This document shows positions 7,872 through 16,118 of a stretch of 49,628 nucleotides of DNA, in pieces. The DNA comes from Oscillospiraceae bacterium (lineage in GTDB: Bacteria; Bacillota; Clostridia; Oscillospirales; CAG-272). A model generated the notes under the pieces. It ran no database searches. It worked only from the letters and a program-made list of their open reading frames with translations, and was not told the DNA's origin. The number at the start of each line of letters is the position of its first letter. Positions within the stretch are counted from its first letter, which is position 1. The translations under genes and the position numbers were made by a program. The DNA is taken from positions 1 to 49,628 of the forward strand of contig SVQZ01000019.1 of NCBI GenBank assembly GCA_015065105.1, in the 5' to 3' direction.

Positions 7872-9338
7872 ATGATCAATATTGGTAACAGAAGAGAGTT
7901 ATTTGTTGATAACTTTCTTATCGACGAAGAAAAAACCACTGCAGCTGCAGTAGTACATAAGCCCGTTAAGCGCGACGTTGCATTCGTTCACGATGCAGAG
8001 TGGGAGACCCAGGGCGCGGCTTACCACAACATTGTTGTTACCCCCGAGGGCAAGAGATATATGTACTACAAGTCCATGCATCAGGATATCAAGCCCGACG
8101 GAGCTGACGCAACCATGCGCCGTATCTGTGTTATCGAAAGCGAGGACGGTCTTACCTGGACCCGCCCCGTGCTTGATAAAACTCCTATCTTCGGTATTCG
8201 TATAAACGCTCCCACAAACAACGTTATCTCACATCTTTACGATTATTATGATAATATGTTTGTATTCTATGATACCAACCCCGACTGCCCCGAAAACGAG
8301 CGCTATAAGGCTGTTTACGGTGAATGGGGAACAGGTCTTTACGGCTACGTAGGCGACGGTATCAACTTTGCCTTCCATCCCGGTAAGGATATCCATGAGA
8401 TACTCAAAAAATCCCTTCTTATCTCAGGCAAGGATTCGGGCTGTTATTTCGACTCTCTCAACACCGTATATTATAATCACCAGATCGGAAAGTACGTTGC
8501 ATTTGTACGCGGCTTCCACGTAGGCGATGACTACTATCCTCCGGATCCCGACGTTGACGATGCGGTTCGTGATATCCGTTACATGACCAGTGACGATTTC
8601 TGGCATTGGAGCTATCCCAAGGTGTTCAAGTATAACGACGATTACGATTATCAGCTTTATGCCAATGCCATAGCTCCCTACTACCGCGCGCCTCATATCT
8701 ACTGTGCAACTCCCACAAGATACGTTGCTTGGCCCGAATGGATCGATTCCTTCGAAAAGCTTCCCAACGCAGAGGAACGACGCCACAGACACAGAGGTAA
8801 ATCTTTGAACGATGCTATCTTTATGTCAAGCCGTGACGGTGAAAATTGGTTCCGCTACGGTGAAGCATTCATGACCGCAGGTCCCGAGCATCACAGCAAC
8901 TGGAAGTACGGCGACTGCTATCCCTGCGTTGGCTTTACCGAAACTCCCGGTGAGATCCCCGGCACAGACCCCTATCTTTCCATGTTCTGTAAGGAAGACC
9001 ATGAGGGCGAGCCTACAAAGCTTTACAGATATTCGCTTCGTCTTGACGGCTTCGTATCCAGAACAGCTACTCTTAAGCCCCAGATGCTTGTAACAAAGCC
9101 CTTCGTTTACGAGGGTAAGGAGCTTGAGATCAACTTTGAGACCTCTGCACTCGGTTACATGAAGTTCAAGCTTCGCGACAATGAAGGCAACGAGATCTAT
9201 TCCAGAGAGGTCATGGGTGATAAGGTTGACCGTATCGTCGGCTTTGAAAACGGTACTCCCGCAGACCTTTCCGGCAAGGAAGTAGTTATGGAGATCGAAA
9301 TGAGCGATGCCTCCATCTATTCCTTCAAGTTCAACTAA
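7872..9338 (+). CDS. Beta-propeller glycosidase-like protein (GH32/GH43-type fold)
   Basis: 488 residues with no signal peptide; TAAGGAG precedes the ATG. The N-terminus RRELFVDNFLIDE is typical of a family of cytosolic proteins distantly related to GH32/43/68 five-bladed propeller hydrolases. Blade-like repeats follow, such as PEGKRYMYYKSMHQ, ESEDGLTWTRP, SSRDGENWFRYG and KYVAFVRGFHV. A C-terminal beta-rich segment (about 390-488) resembles the accessory sandwich of GH32 enzymes. It probably hydrolyses or rearranges an imported glycoside before the isomerase and kinases act. Catalytic acids cannot be assigned safely. The position within a single-strand operon supports a role in the same pathway. 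Confidence 0.65.
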   Translation: MINIGNRRELFVDNFLIDEEKTTAAAVVHKPVKRDVAFVHDAEWETQGAAYHNIVVTPEGKRYMYYKSMHQDIKPDGADATMRRICVIESEDGLTWTRPVLDKTPIFGIRINAPTNNVISHLYDYYDNMFVFYDTNPDCPENERYKAVYGEWGTGLYGYVGDGINFAFHPGKDIHEILKKSLLISGKDSGCYFDSLNTVYYNHQIGKYVAFVRGFHVGDDYYPPDPDVDDAVRDIRYMTSDDFWHWSYPKVFKYNDDYDYQLYANAIAPYYRAPHIYCATPTRYVAWPEWIDSFEKLPNAEERRHRHRGKSLNDAIFMSSRDGENWFRYGEAFMTAGPEHHSNWKYGDCYPCVGFTETPGEIPGTDPYLSMFCKEDHEGEPTKLYRYSLRLDGFVSRTATLKPQMLVTKPFVYEGKELEINFETSALGYMKFKLRDNEGNEIYSREVMGDKVDRIVGFENGTPADLSGKEVVMEIEMSDASIYSFKFN

Positions 9339-9356
9339 TCAACTATAAAAGAAAAA

Positions 9357-9376
9357 GGGCGCACTATGGTGCGCCC
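9357..9376 (+). other. Perfect GC-rich intercistronic hairpin
   Basis: GGGCGCAC and GTGCGCCC form an 8-bp perfect stem around a 4-nt TATG loop, with five A before and no T run after. It lies between the propeller gene and the dehydrogenase. It may be a weak terminator, or an mRNA-processing or stabilising element that sets the level of the distal genes. The ATG in its loop is in frame with the next gene but is an unlikely start. Confidence 0.7.
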
Positions 9377-9398
9377 GATCTTGAATCAGGAGACAAAT

Positions 9399-10445
9399 AT
9401 GTCAAAAAAAATTCTTAAATGCGCCCTTATCGGCTGCGGATTTATAGGTTATCAGCACTTAAACGCATTTTTAGACTGCGAAAATACCGAGCTTGTAGCT
9501 ATCTGCAACAGAAATAAGACCCGTCTTGAGTCACTGCAGAAAAAATTCGGCATAGAAAAGGGATATACCGATTATAAGGAGCTTATAAAGGATATCCCCG
9601 ACCTTGATATGGTTTCTATCTGCCTTCCCAACAAGCTTCACGCTTCCGTTACCGTTGATTTTCTCGATGCGGGAATAAACGTTCTCTGTGAAAAGCCTAT
9701 GGCGGTAAACGCAGAGGATGCAAAAAGAATGATAGATGCCGAAAAGCGTTCCCCGGCAAAGCTGATGATAGTTCAGAACCAGCGATTTTATCCTGTGAAT
9801 CAGGCTATTAAGAGAATGTATGACGAGGGTAAATTCGGCGAGGTATATCATATACGTACAGGCTGGCGCCGTCCCTTGGGGCTCCTGCCCTCCCCGAAGG
9901 ACAGCTGGGAGGACGGAAGCGAGTGCGACCGCAGCTGGTATAACTCCAAGGATGCTTACGGCGGAGTCTTACGCGATCTCGGTGTTCATCTTTTGGACCT
10001 TGCAATGTATATTACCGATTTCCCGAAGGTAAAGAGCGTTCATGCCTCGGGATACCGTAAATTTACCGCGGGTGAAGAGGATTCCTATGATTATTCAAGC
10101 GAGGATATGGCAACGGCTCTTATCAAATTTGAAAACGGAATGTCCATCTCCATGGAGGTAAGCTTTGCTTCCTATATTTCGGAGGAAAAGCTCTTTACCA
10201 ATATCTACGGTACAAAGGCGGGCGCAGAGCGTACGGAGGACGAGCTCAAGCTGATCCTCCCCGACAGCGAATATCCCTACCGCATCGTTCCGATAAACAC
10301 AAAGCGTGAAAGAGAATATAAGCATTGCATACATGAGTTTGCCGATGCACTCGTAAACAACAAGGAAGTTCCCGTAAAAGCCGAGGACTGCCTGAAGATC
10401 ATTGAAATTCTTGATATGCTCTACGCATCTATGGAGGAGAACTGA
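9399..10445 (+). CDS. Gfo/Idh/MocA-family sugar dehydrogenase
   Basis: 348 residues from the ATG at 9399, preceded by CAGGAG with a 6-7 nt spacer. The in-frame ATG at 9366 is rejected because it sits in a hairpin loop. The N-terminal Rossmann fold begins LKCALIGCGFIGYQHL, binding NAD(P) through GxGxxG-like residues. The CEKPMAV motif carries the Lys conserved in the family. The C-terminal half has DLGVHLLDLAMYITDFP with the family His. Members oxidise or epimerise sugars, inositols or sugar acids. Here it probably oxidises a ring or keto form of the operon's substrate. The stop at 10445 lies 1 nt before the next ATG, implying translational coupling. Confidence 0.88.
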   Translation: MSKKILKCALIGCGFIGYQHLNAFLDCENTELVAICNRNKTRLESLQKKFGIEKGYTDYKELIKDIPDLDMVSICLPNKLHASVTVDFLDAGINVLCEKPMAVNAEDAKRMIDAEKRSPAKLMIVQNQRFYPVNQAIKRMYDEGKFGEVYHIRTGWRRPLGLLPSPKDSWEDGSECDRSWYNSKDAYGGVLRDLGVHLLDLAMYITDFPKVKSVHASGYRKFTAGEEDSYDYSSEDMATALIKFENGMSISMEVSFASYISEEKLFTNIYGTKAGAERTEDELKLILPDSEYPYRIVPINTKREREYKHCIHEFADALVNNKEVPVKAEDCLKIIEILDMLYASMEEN

Positions 10446-10446
10446 T

Positions 10447-11460
10447 ATGAAAAACGGAATCATTCTTGCAGGCAATATGCTTGTTGATGCCTTAAAGGAT
10501 ATAGACGTTTATCCCTCCCACTCCAACCTTACCACCATCCGCCGTGTCAGAAAGGCAATAGGCGGTCTCGTTTGTAACTGCGGACTTGACCTTGCCATTC
10601 TTGATCCCGAATTACCGGTTAAGGTAATGGGTGTTATAGGACGCGACGATAACGGTAAGCTTATTGAGGATACCTTTGCAAAATATCCCAATATAGACCG
10701 CTCCTATATACGTTATGAGGGGGAGACCTCCTTTACAGACGCAATGTGCGATATCAAAAATGCAACCAGAACCTTCTTTACCTACCGCGGTTCTGCGGCA
10801 ACCTTCGGCCCCGATGATTTTGATTTTTCAAAAATAAAGGGTGATATCCTTCATATCGGTTACATCCTTCTCCTTGACACAATGGACGAAGAGGATCCCG
10901 AATACGGAACAAAGATGGCAAGAGTTCTGGCATCAGCTCAGGCGGCCGGTATCAAAACGTCTATAGACGTTGTAAGTGAAGAGGGTGACCGTTTTGCCCG
11001 TCTTGTTTCACCTTCCCTTAAATATACCGATTACTGTATTATAAACGAAAGCGAAGCGCAGAGAGTAACGGGTATAGCGCTTGAAAAGGAGGGTAAAATT
11101 ATCGAGGAGAATATCGAAAAGGCATGCAAAGCACTTTTTGATATCGGTGTCGGAGAATGGGTGGTCATCCACTCCCGTGCCGCGGCATGGGGTATGGTAA
11201 AGGGCGGTGCTGTCGAAAAGGTGCGCTCACTTAATATCCCCAAGGAAATGATAAAGGGTACAACGGGCGCAGGCGATGCCTTTGCTTCGGGCGTGCTCCT
11301 CGGCGCATACCGCGAAATGAGCTTAAGGGATGCCATGATCCTCGGTACCGCAACAGCAAATTCATCCATCCTTGCCCCCGGCGCAAGCGAGGGTATCTTA
11401 AGCTATGAGGATACAATGACATTCTATAAAGAGACCCTTGAAAAATACGGGGAGATGTAA
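10447..11460 (+). CDS. PfkB-family sugar kinase (second of two)
   Basis: 337 residues from the ATG at 10447, one nt after the preceding stop, with GGAGAA as binding site. It has AIGGLVCNCGLDLAIL near residues 37-52 in place of the usual GGxxxN motif, and GTTGAGDAFASG with catalytic Asp277. It differs markedly from the kinase at 6913, so this is not a duplication inside the operon. The two probably phosphorylate different intermediates or positions. It is the last gene before a strong terminator at 11484. Substrate unknown. Confidence 0.87.
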   Translation: MKNGIILAGNMLVDALKDIDVYPSHSNLTTIRRVRKAIGGLVCNCGLDLAILDPELPVKVMGVIGRDDNGKLIEDTFAKYPNIDRSYIRYEGETSFTDAMCDIKNATRTFFTYRGSAATFGPDDFDFSKIKGDILHIGYILLLDTMDEEDPEYGTKMARVLASAQAAGIKTSIDVVSEEGDRFARLVSPSLKYTDYCIINESEAQRVTGIALEKEGKIIEENIEKACKALFDIGVGEWVVIHSRAAAWGMVKGGAVEKVRSLNIPKEMIKGTTGAGDAFASGVLLGAYREMSLRDAMILGTATANSSILAPGASEGILSYEDTMTFYKETLEKYGEM

Positions 11461-11483
11461 ACTATAGTCTATAAGCAAAATGT

Positions 11484-11513
11484 AAAATCCGCAGAGTGAA
11501 ATCTGCGGATTTT
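11484..11513. terminator. Bidirectional terminator between convergent operons
   Basis: A 12-bp perfect stem, AAAATCCGCAGA (11484-11495) with TCTGCGGATTTT (11502-11513), has A on the left and T on the right. It can therefore stop both the carbohydrate operon (plus) and the hydEGF-flavodiiron operon (minus), whose last codon is only eight nt away. Confidence 0.9.
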
Positions 11514-11520
11514 CATTTAT

Positions 11521-13311
11521 TTACTGTATCTTTTCAAAATCGCTGGCGGGATGCTTGCAGAGGGGGCAGATATAATCCTCGGGAAGCTCTGCTCCTTCAT
11601 AAACATATCCGCAGATCTTACATACATAACCCTTAACACCTTCGGTCTCGGGCTTGGGCTTAACGTTAGCGTGATAGTAGCTGTAGGTCATCGACTCTGC
11701 ATCCGAGATAACTCTTGCCTCGGGAACCGAGCAGATGAACATACCGTGGGTACCCATATCATAATACTGTTCAACCTTTAAGGACATTACAGCATTGATA
11801 TATCTGGGCAGGAATACGAGACCGTTATCTGTGCGAAGAGGTGTGCAGTCTGCAAACTTATCCACGTTTCTGCCGCTTTGGAAGCCGAAGGTCTCAAATA
11901 CCTTGAAGGGAGCATCAACTGTAAGACAGTTAATATTCATCTTGCCTGTCTGCTTGATCACGTGGTGAGAATAGTTTTCTTTATTTATTGTAACGGCGAT
12001 AAGCTTGGGATTATCCGAAACCTGAGTTACGGTATTGACGATAAGACCGTTATCCTTCTTGCCGTCGTTGGAGGTGATAACGTAAAGACCGTAGCCTATC
12101 TTGAAGAGCGCGGACATATTGTTCTTATCCGCAGTGTCCTCGTTTTGTGCAAGATAGTCTTGGCAGAGCTCATCCGAGAGAGCTTCAAGCTGTGCAAGGC
12201 TTTCCTCATTGAGCGCGGAAAGGATCTTTACCGTAGCGTTTGTATAATTGATATTTTTACATCCCTCAAGCATTTTCTTCATGACCTTCGTTGCGGTGGG
12301 AGCCCAGCTTCCGTTTTCAATAAACGCAACGGTACGGTTCTTGAAGCCGCGCTCGGTAAGGTGGCTGATAAACTCGCGCATGAAGGGGAAGATCTCGGAA
12401 TTGTAGGTGGTGGTTGCAAGAACGATCCTTCCGTAACGGAAAGCATCCTCAACAGCCTCAGCCATGTCAACTCTTGCAAGGTCGTTTATAACAACCTTGG
12501 GACAGCCCTTTTTCTTTAACAGGTTTGCCAACTTTTCAACAGCCTTCTTTGTGTTGCCGTAAACAGAGGTATATGCGATAACGATACCCTCCGACTCAAC
12601 CCCGTAGGATGACCAGGTATTGTAAAGATCGAGATAATAGCCTAAATTCTCGGTAAGAACGGGGCCGTGGAGAGGACAGATCTTTTCAATTTCAAGGCCG
12701 GCAGCCTTCTTTAAAAGAGCCTGGACCTGCGCTCCGTATTTGCCAACGATACCGATATAGTAACGGCGGGCCTCGCAAGCCCAATCCTCCTCAACGTCAA
12801 GAGCGCCGAATTTTCCGAAGCCGTCTGCAGAGAAGAGTACCTTATCATAGGAATCGTAAGTAACTATAACCTCGGGCCAATGAACCATGGGTGCGGTTAC
12901 AAAGGTAAGGGTGTGCCTGCCGAGAGAAAGGGTGTCACCCTCGCCCACAACAATGCGGTTACCCTCAAAATCCGTTCCAAAGAAGTTCTTCATCATAACG
13001 AATGCCTTCTGTGAAGAAACAACGGTGGTGTTGGGATAGGTCTTCATGAAGTTTACAATATTTGCCGAGTGGTCGGGCTCCATGTGCTGGATAACAAGGT
13101 AGTCGGGCTTACGGTCGCCTAATTCCTTTTCAATATTATCAAGCCACTGATGGGTGAAGCGCTGATCAACAGTATCCATTACTGCGATCTTTTCGTCGAT
13201 TATAAGATAGGAATTATAAGTCATGCCGTTGGGTACAACGTACTGACCCTCAAAAAGATCGATCTCGTGATCGTTTACTCCTATATATCTGATGTCCTTT
13301 GTAACTGTCAT
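11521..13311 (-). CDS. Four-domain flavodiiron protein (beta-lactamase fold, flavodoxin, flavin reductase, rubredoxin)
   Basis: 596 residues. Residues 1-235 form the diiron metallo-beta-lactamase-like domain with all canonical ligands: His76, Glu78, Asp80, His144, Asp163 and His215. Residues about 238-390 are a flavodoxin (IVIAYTSVYGNTKKAVEKL) for FMN. About 395-550 is a flavin-reductase-like domain (LFKIGYGLYVITSNDG onward). The last ~40 residues are a rubredoxin (CKICGY and CPLCKH). Flavodiiron proteins reduce O2 to water and/or NO to N2O; fused redox domains let electrons pass internally from NAD(P)H or a donor protein to the diiron site. It is 24 nt downstream of hydF on the same strand, so it is probably co-transcribed with the oxygen-sensitive hydrogenase maturases, a sensible protective pairing. 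Confidence 0.95.
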   Translation of the reverse strand: MTVTKDIRYIGVNDHEIDLFEGQYVVPNGMTYNSYLIIDEKIAVMDTVDQRFTHQWLDNIEKELGDRKPDYLVIQHMEPDHSANIVNFMKTYPNTTVVSSQKAFVMMKNFFGTDFEGNRIVVGEGDTLSLGRHTLTFVTAPMVHWPEVIVTYDSYDKVLFSADGFGKFGALDVEEDWACEARRYYIGIVGKYGAQVQALLKKAAGLEIEKICPLHGPVLTENLGYYLDLYNTWSSYGVESEGIVIAYTSVYGNTKKAVEKLANLLKKKGCPKVVINDLARVDMAEAVEDAFRYGRIVLATTTYNSEIFPFMREFISHLTERGFKNRTVAFIENGSWAPTATKVMKKMLEGCKNINYTNATVKILSALNEESLAQLEALSDELCQDYLAQNEDTADKNNMSALFKIGYGLYVITSNDGKKDNGLIVNTVTQVSDNPKLIAVTINKENYSHHVIKQTGKMNINCLTVDAPFKVFETFGFQSGRNVDKFADCTPLRTDNGLVFLPRYINAVMSLKVEQYYDMGTHGMFICSVPEARVISDAESMTYSYYHANVKPKPETEGVKGYVCKICGYVYEGAELPEDYICPLCKHPASDFEKIQ

Positions 13312-13335
13312 TTTTTATGATCCTTTCTTTGTATA

Positions 13336-14532
13336 TCATTCCAATATTTTAAGTATTTCGGGGAAGGGCGCAAGAGTCTTTTTCAAAATACCGTTCATGT
13401 GAGCTATTGCCACACCGTAGTTTACTATGGGGACACCCTGCTTTTTTGCGGCATCTATTCTTGATCTCATCTGTGCTTCGTTAAGCATACATCCGCCGCA
13501 ATGAACTATTACCTTATACGGGGAAAGATCCTCTGGGAACTCTCCGCCGCTCGTTAAGGTTACCTCTATTTCGGCAGAGCTGAAATTTTTTATCCAGCCG
13601 GGCATTTTAACGCTTCCGATATCGTTGCACTGACGGTGGTGTGTGCATCCCTCCGAGATAAGCACACGGTCGCCGCTGCGAAGCTCTTTAAGCGCCGCCG
13701 CACCTTTTACAAGCTCCTCTAAATCTCCCTTGTATCTTGCAAAAAGTATGGAGAAGGAGGTTAAGAGGATATCCTCGGGAACCATCTTTGCAACCTTGCC
13801 GAACACCTGAGAATCGGTTATTACCAATTTCGGCTTTTTTGCAAGAGACATAAGGACTTCGGGTAATTCGTCATCCTGACACACAACAGCTATAGCGCCA
13901 ACGTCAAGGATCTCGCGCAGGGTCTGCTGCTGGGGAAGGATTATTCTTCCCTTGGGGGCGGACTCGTCTATCGGAACTACCATAACCACGGTATCCAAAG
14001 GCTTTATAAGGTCGGCTGCGATATAACGAAGCTCCTTTTTCGGAGTGAGAGACGCAAGCTTTTCTTTAAGCTCGTTTATATTCTCTCCCGTTAAGGCGGA
14101 AAGGCTTATTTCATTCTCTTTTTCACAATTTATTTTTTTGATATCGCTTTTGTTGTATGCGATAATATAGGGCTTTTCGGCATTTTCAAAATCGGTTATG
14201 AGATCCTTATCAAGCTCTGAAAGTCCCTTTTCGGAATCAACGGTAAGCACGGCAACGTCAATGCTTTTCAATACTTCCTTTGCCTTTTTCACACGAAGAG
14301 CGCCAAGCTCTCCTTCATCGTCAAGTCCGGGAGTATCTATTATAAGAACGGCTCCTAAAGGGAGAAGCTCCATTGCCTTTTTTACCGGATCGGTCGTTGT
14401 CCCTTTATAATCGGAAACTACCGAAAGCTCCTGGCCGGTCACCGCATTTACAAGGCTTGACTTGCCGGCGTTTCGCATACCGAAAAAGCCGATATGTATT
14501 CTTTCGCCCGAAGGTGTATTATTTAAACTCAT
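13336..14532 (-). CDS. hydF: [FeFe]-hydrogenase maturation GTPase HydF
   Basis: 398 residues, the family's usual size. It is the scaffold on which the diiron subcluster is assembled before transfer to apo-hydrogenase. The GTPase domain (1-165) has P-loop GMRNAGKSS (18-26), switch GTTTDPV and DTPG. A dimerisation domain follows, then the [4Fe-4S] domain with CTHH (Cys296, His298) and HCGGC (His344, Cys345, Cys348), matching the CxH-x(~45)-HCxxC signature. It lies between hydG and the flavodiiron gene. The 95-bp gap to hydG holds a small hairpin but no clear promoter. Confidence 0.96.
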   Translation of the reverse strand: MSLNNTPSGERIHIGFFGMRNAGKSSLVNAVTGQELSVVSDYKGTTTDPVKKAMELLPLGAVLIIDTPGLDDEGELGALRVKKAKEVLKSIDVAVLTVDSEKGLSELDKDLITDFENAEKPYIIAYNKSDIKKINCEKENEISLSALTGENINELKEKLASLTPKKELRYIAADLIKPLDTVVMVVPIDESAPKGRIILPQQQTLREILDVGAIAVVCQDDELPEVLMSLAKKPKLVITDSQVFGKVAKMVPEDILLTSFSILFARYKGDLEELVKGAAALKELRSGDRVLISEGCTHHRQCNDIGSVKMPGWIKNFSSAEIEVTLTSGGEFPEDLSPYKVIVHCGGCMLNEAQMRSRIDAAKKQGVPIVNYGVAIAHMNGILKKTLAPFPEILKILE

Positions 14533-14611
14533 TCGTTTTCCTCTGTTTAGTATGTTATTTCGGGCAAATAATTAACAATTACAGTTACCTGCCAAGCCCG
14601 AAAAGGATGGG

Positions 14612-14630
14612 TGAAGGGCGAAACCCTTCA
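14612..14630 (-). other. Intercistronic hairpin at the hydG stop codon
   Basis: TGAAGGG and CCCTTCA form a 7-bp stem with a 5-nt loop overlapping the hydG stop (14630-14628). No T run follows, so it is more likely an mRNA-processing or attenuating element than a full terminator between hydG and hydF. Confidence 0.5.
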
Positions 14631-16076
14631 AAATCTGAAATCTCTACGGTTGGAGTTCTTTATATCCTCAATATTCTTCTTTGCAATGGCAAGAACCTTT
14701 TCTGCGGTTATCTTGCCTAATTCCTTTTCGATAAGCTCGTAGCCTACCTTCTTTGTCTCCTCGGAGGCATAGTCCACGAGGAATTCTGTCAAGGTCATAA
14801 GAGCATTGGGATGACAGCAGTTGATTATCTGTCCCGATTTGCAAAGGCTCATAAATCTGTCGCCCGTTCTGCCCTCGCGGTAGCAGGCTGTACAGAATGA
14901 AGGAATATGGCCGTTTTCCATAAGCCAGCGAACGACCTCATCAAGGGTTCTCTGGTCTGAAACGTCGAACTGCTCGGTATCGGTGGGTCTTATCTTTTCG
15001 GTATATCCGCCGACAGATGTTCTTGATGCGCCGCTTACCTGAGAGATACCGCAGGAAAGAAGGCGTGAGCGCACCTCTTCACTTTCACGGGTTGAAATTA
15101 TCATACCCGTATAAGGAACCGCAAGACGGATACAGGCGGTTATCTTTGCAAAGGTATCATCGTCAATTGAATTATCGAATACGTTGGGGTCGATATCCGC
15201 CGCACGCTTGATACGGGGAACGCTTATGGTGTGAGGACCGACTCCGTGAACAGCCTCAAGATGCTCTGCGTGCATGATAAGACCGGCAAACTCGTACTTG
15301 TAAAGCTCAAGTCCGAAGAGTACGCCTAAGCCTACGTCATCGATTCCTCCCTCCATTGCTCTGTCCATAGCCTCGGTATGATAATCGTAATCGTGCTTGG
15401 GGCCTGTGGGATGGAGCCGGAGATAGCTTTCCTTATGGTAGGTCTCCTGGAAGAGGATGTAGGTTCCTATACCTGCTTCCTTGAGTTTTCTGTAATTTTC
15501 CACGGTGGTTGCCGCAATATTTACGTTTACACGGCGGATGGCACCGTTTTTATGATTAACGCTGTATATGGTTTTAATACAGTCTAAAATATATTCGATG
15601 GGATTGTTCTTGGGGTCCTCTCCCGCCTCTATTGCAAGACGCTTGTGACCCATATCCTGCAGGGCGATAACCTCTGCCTTTACCTCCTCCTGAGTAAGCT
15701 TCTTTCTCGGGATCTCCTTGTTTTTCAAGTGATAAGGACAGTAAACACAGCCGTTAACGCAATAATTTGAAAGATAAAGAGGAGCGAACATTACTATACG
15801 GTTTCCGTAGAATTTAAGCTTGATGTCCTCGGCTATTTTGAATATCTCCTCAACCTTTTCGGGGATATCGCAGGCAAGAAGAACAGAAGCCTCGCGGTGG
15901 GTAAGACCTGCACAGGTGTAGCCGTTGCCCTGCTTTACGGGACGTGCCTTTTCAAGTATTGCATCGATAAGCTCAATATTATTCTTGTTCGCCTCGGCAT
16001 ATTCGAGGGTCTGTCTGATTTCGGCGTCGTTTATAAACTCCTCCGCCTTTAATGATTTGGGATCGTAGATTGCCAT
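14628..16076 (-). CDS. hydG: [FeFe]-hydrogenase maturase HydG (radical-SAM tyrosine lyase)
   Basis: 482 residues. HydG cleaves tyrosine with S-adenosylmethionine to give p-cresol and the CO and CN- ligands of the H-cluster, delivered as an Fe(CO)2(CN) synthon. It has the radical-SAM CVNGCVYC motif (Cys106, Cys110, Cys113; CX3CX2C). The C-terminal CTACYREGR segment completes the CX2CX22C auxiliary-cluster signature that separates HydG from its relative ThiH. GGED-type SAM contact appears as EAGEDP. It follows hydE after 42 nt. The presence of the auxiliary cluster motif makes the ThiH alternative unlikely. Confidence 0.96.
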   Translation of the reverse strand: MAIYDPKSLKAEEFINDAEIRQTLEYAEANKNNIELIDAILEKARPVKQGNGYTCAGLTHREASVLLACDIPEKVEEIFKIAEDIKLKFYGNRIVMFAPLYLSNYCVNGCVYCPYHLKNKEIPRKKLTQEEVKAEVIALQDMGHKRLAIEAGEDPKNNPIEYILDCIKTIYSVNHKNGAIRRVNVNIAATTVENYRKLKEAGIGTYILFQETYHKESYLRLHPTGPKHDYDYHTEAMDRAMEGGIDDVGLGVLFGLELYKYEFAGLIMHAEHLEAVHGVGPHTISVPRIKRAADIDPNVFDNSIDDDTFAKITACIRLAVPYTGMIISTRESEEVRSRLLSCGISQVSGASRTSVGGYTEKIRPTDTEQFDVSDQRTLDEVVRWLMENGHIPSFCTACYREGRTGDRFMSLCKSGQIINCCHPNALMTLTEFLVDYASEETKKVGYELIEKELGKITAEKVLAIAKKNIEDIKNSNRRDFRF

Positions 16077-16118
16077 GATTATAGAGTTCCTTTCTTTTGG
16101 CTCAGATTTTCTTTGCCA

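Noticed and set aside
9366-9398. Earlier ATG for the Gfo/Idh/MocA gene
   Set aside because: It lies in the loop of a perfect hairpin with no ribosome site; the ATG at 9399 has CAGGAG and begins the Rossmann strand at the usual place.
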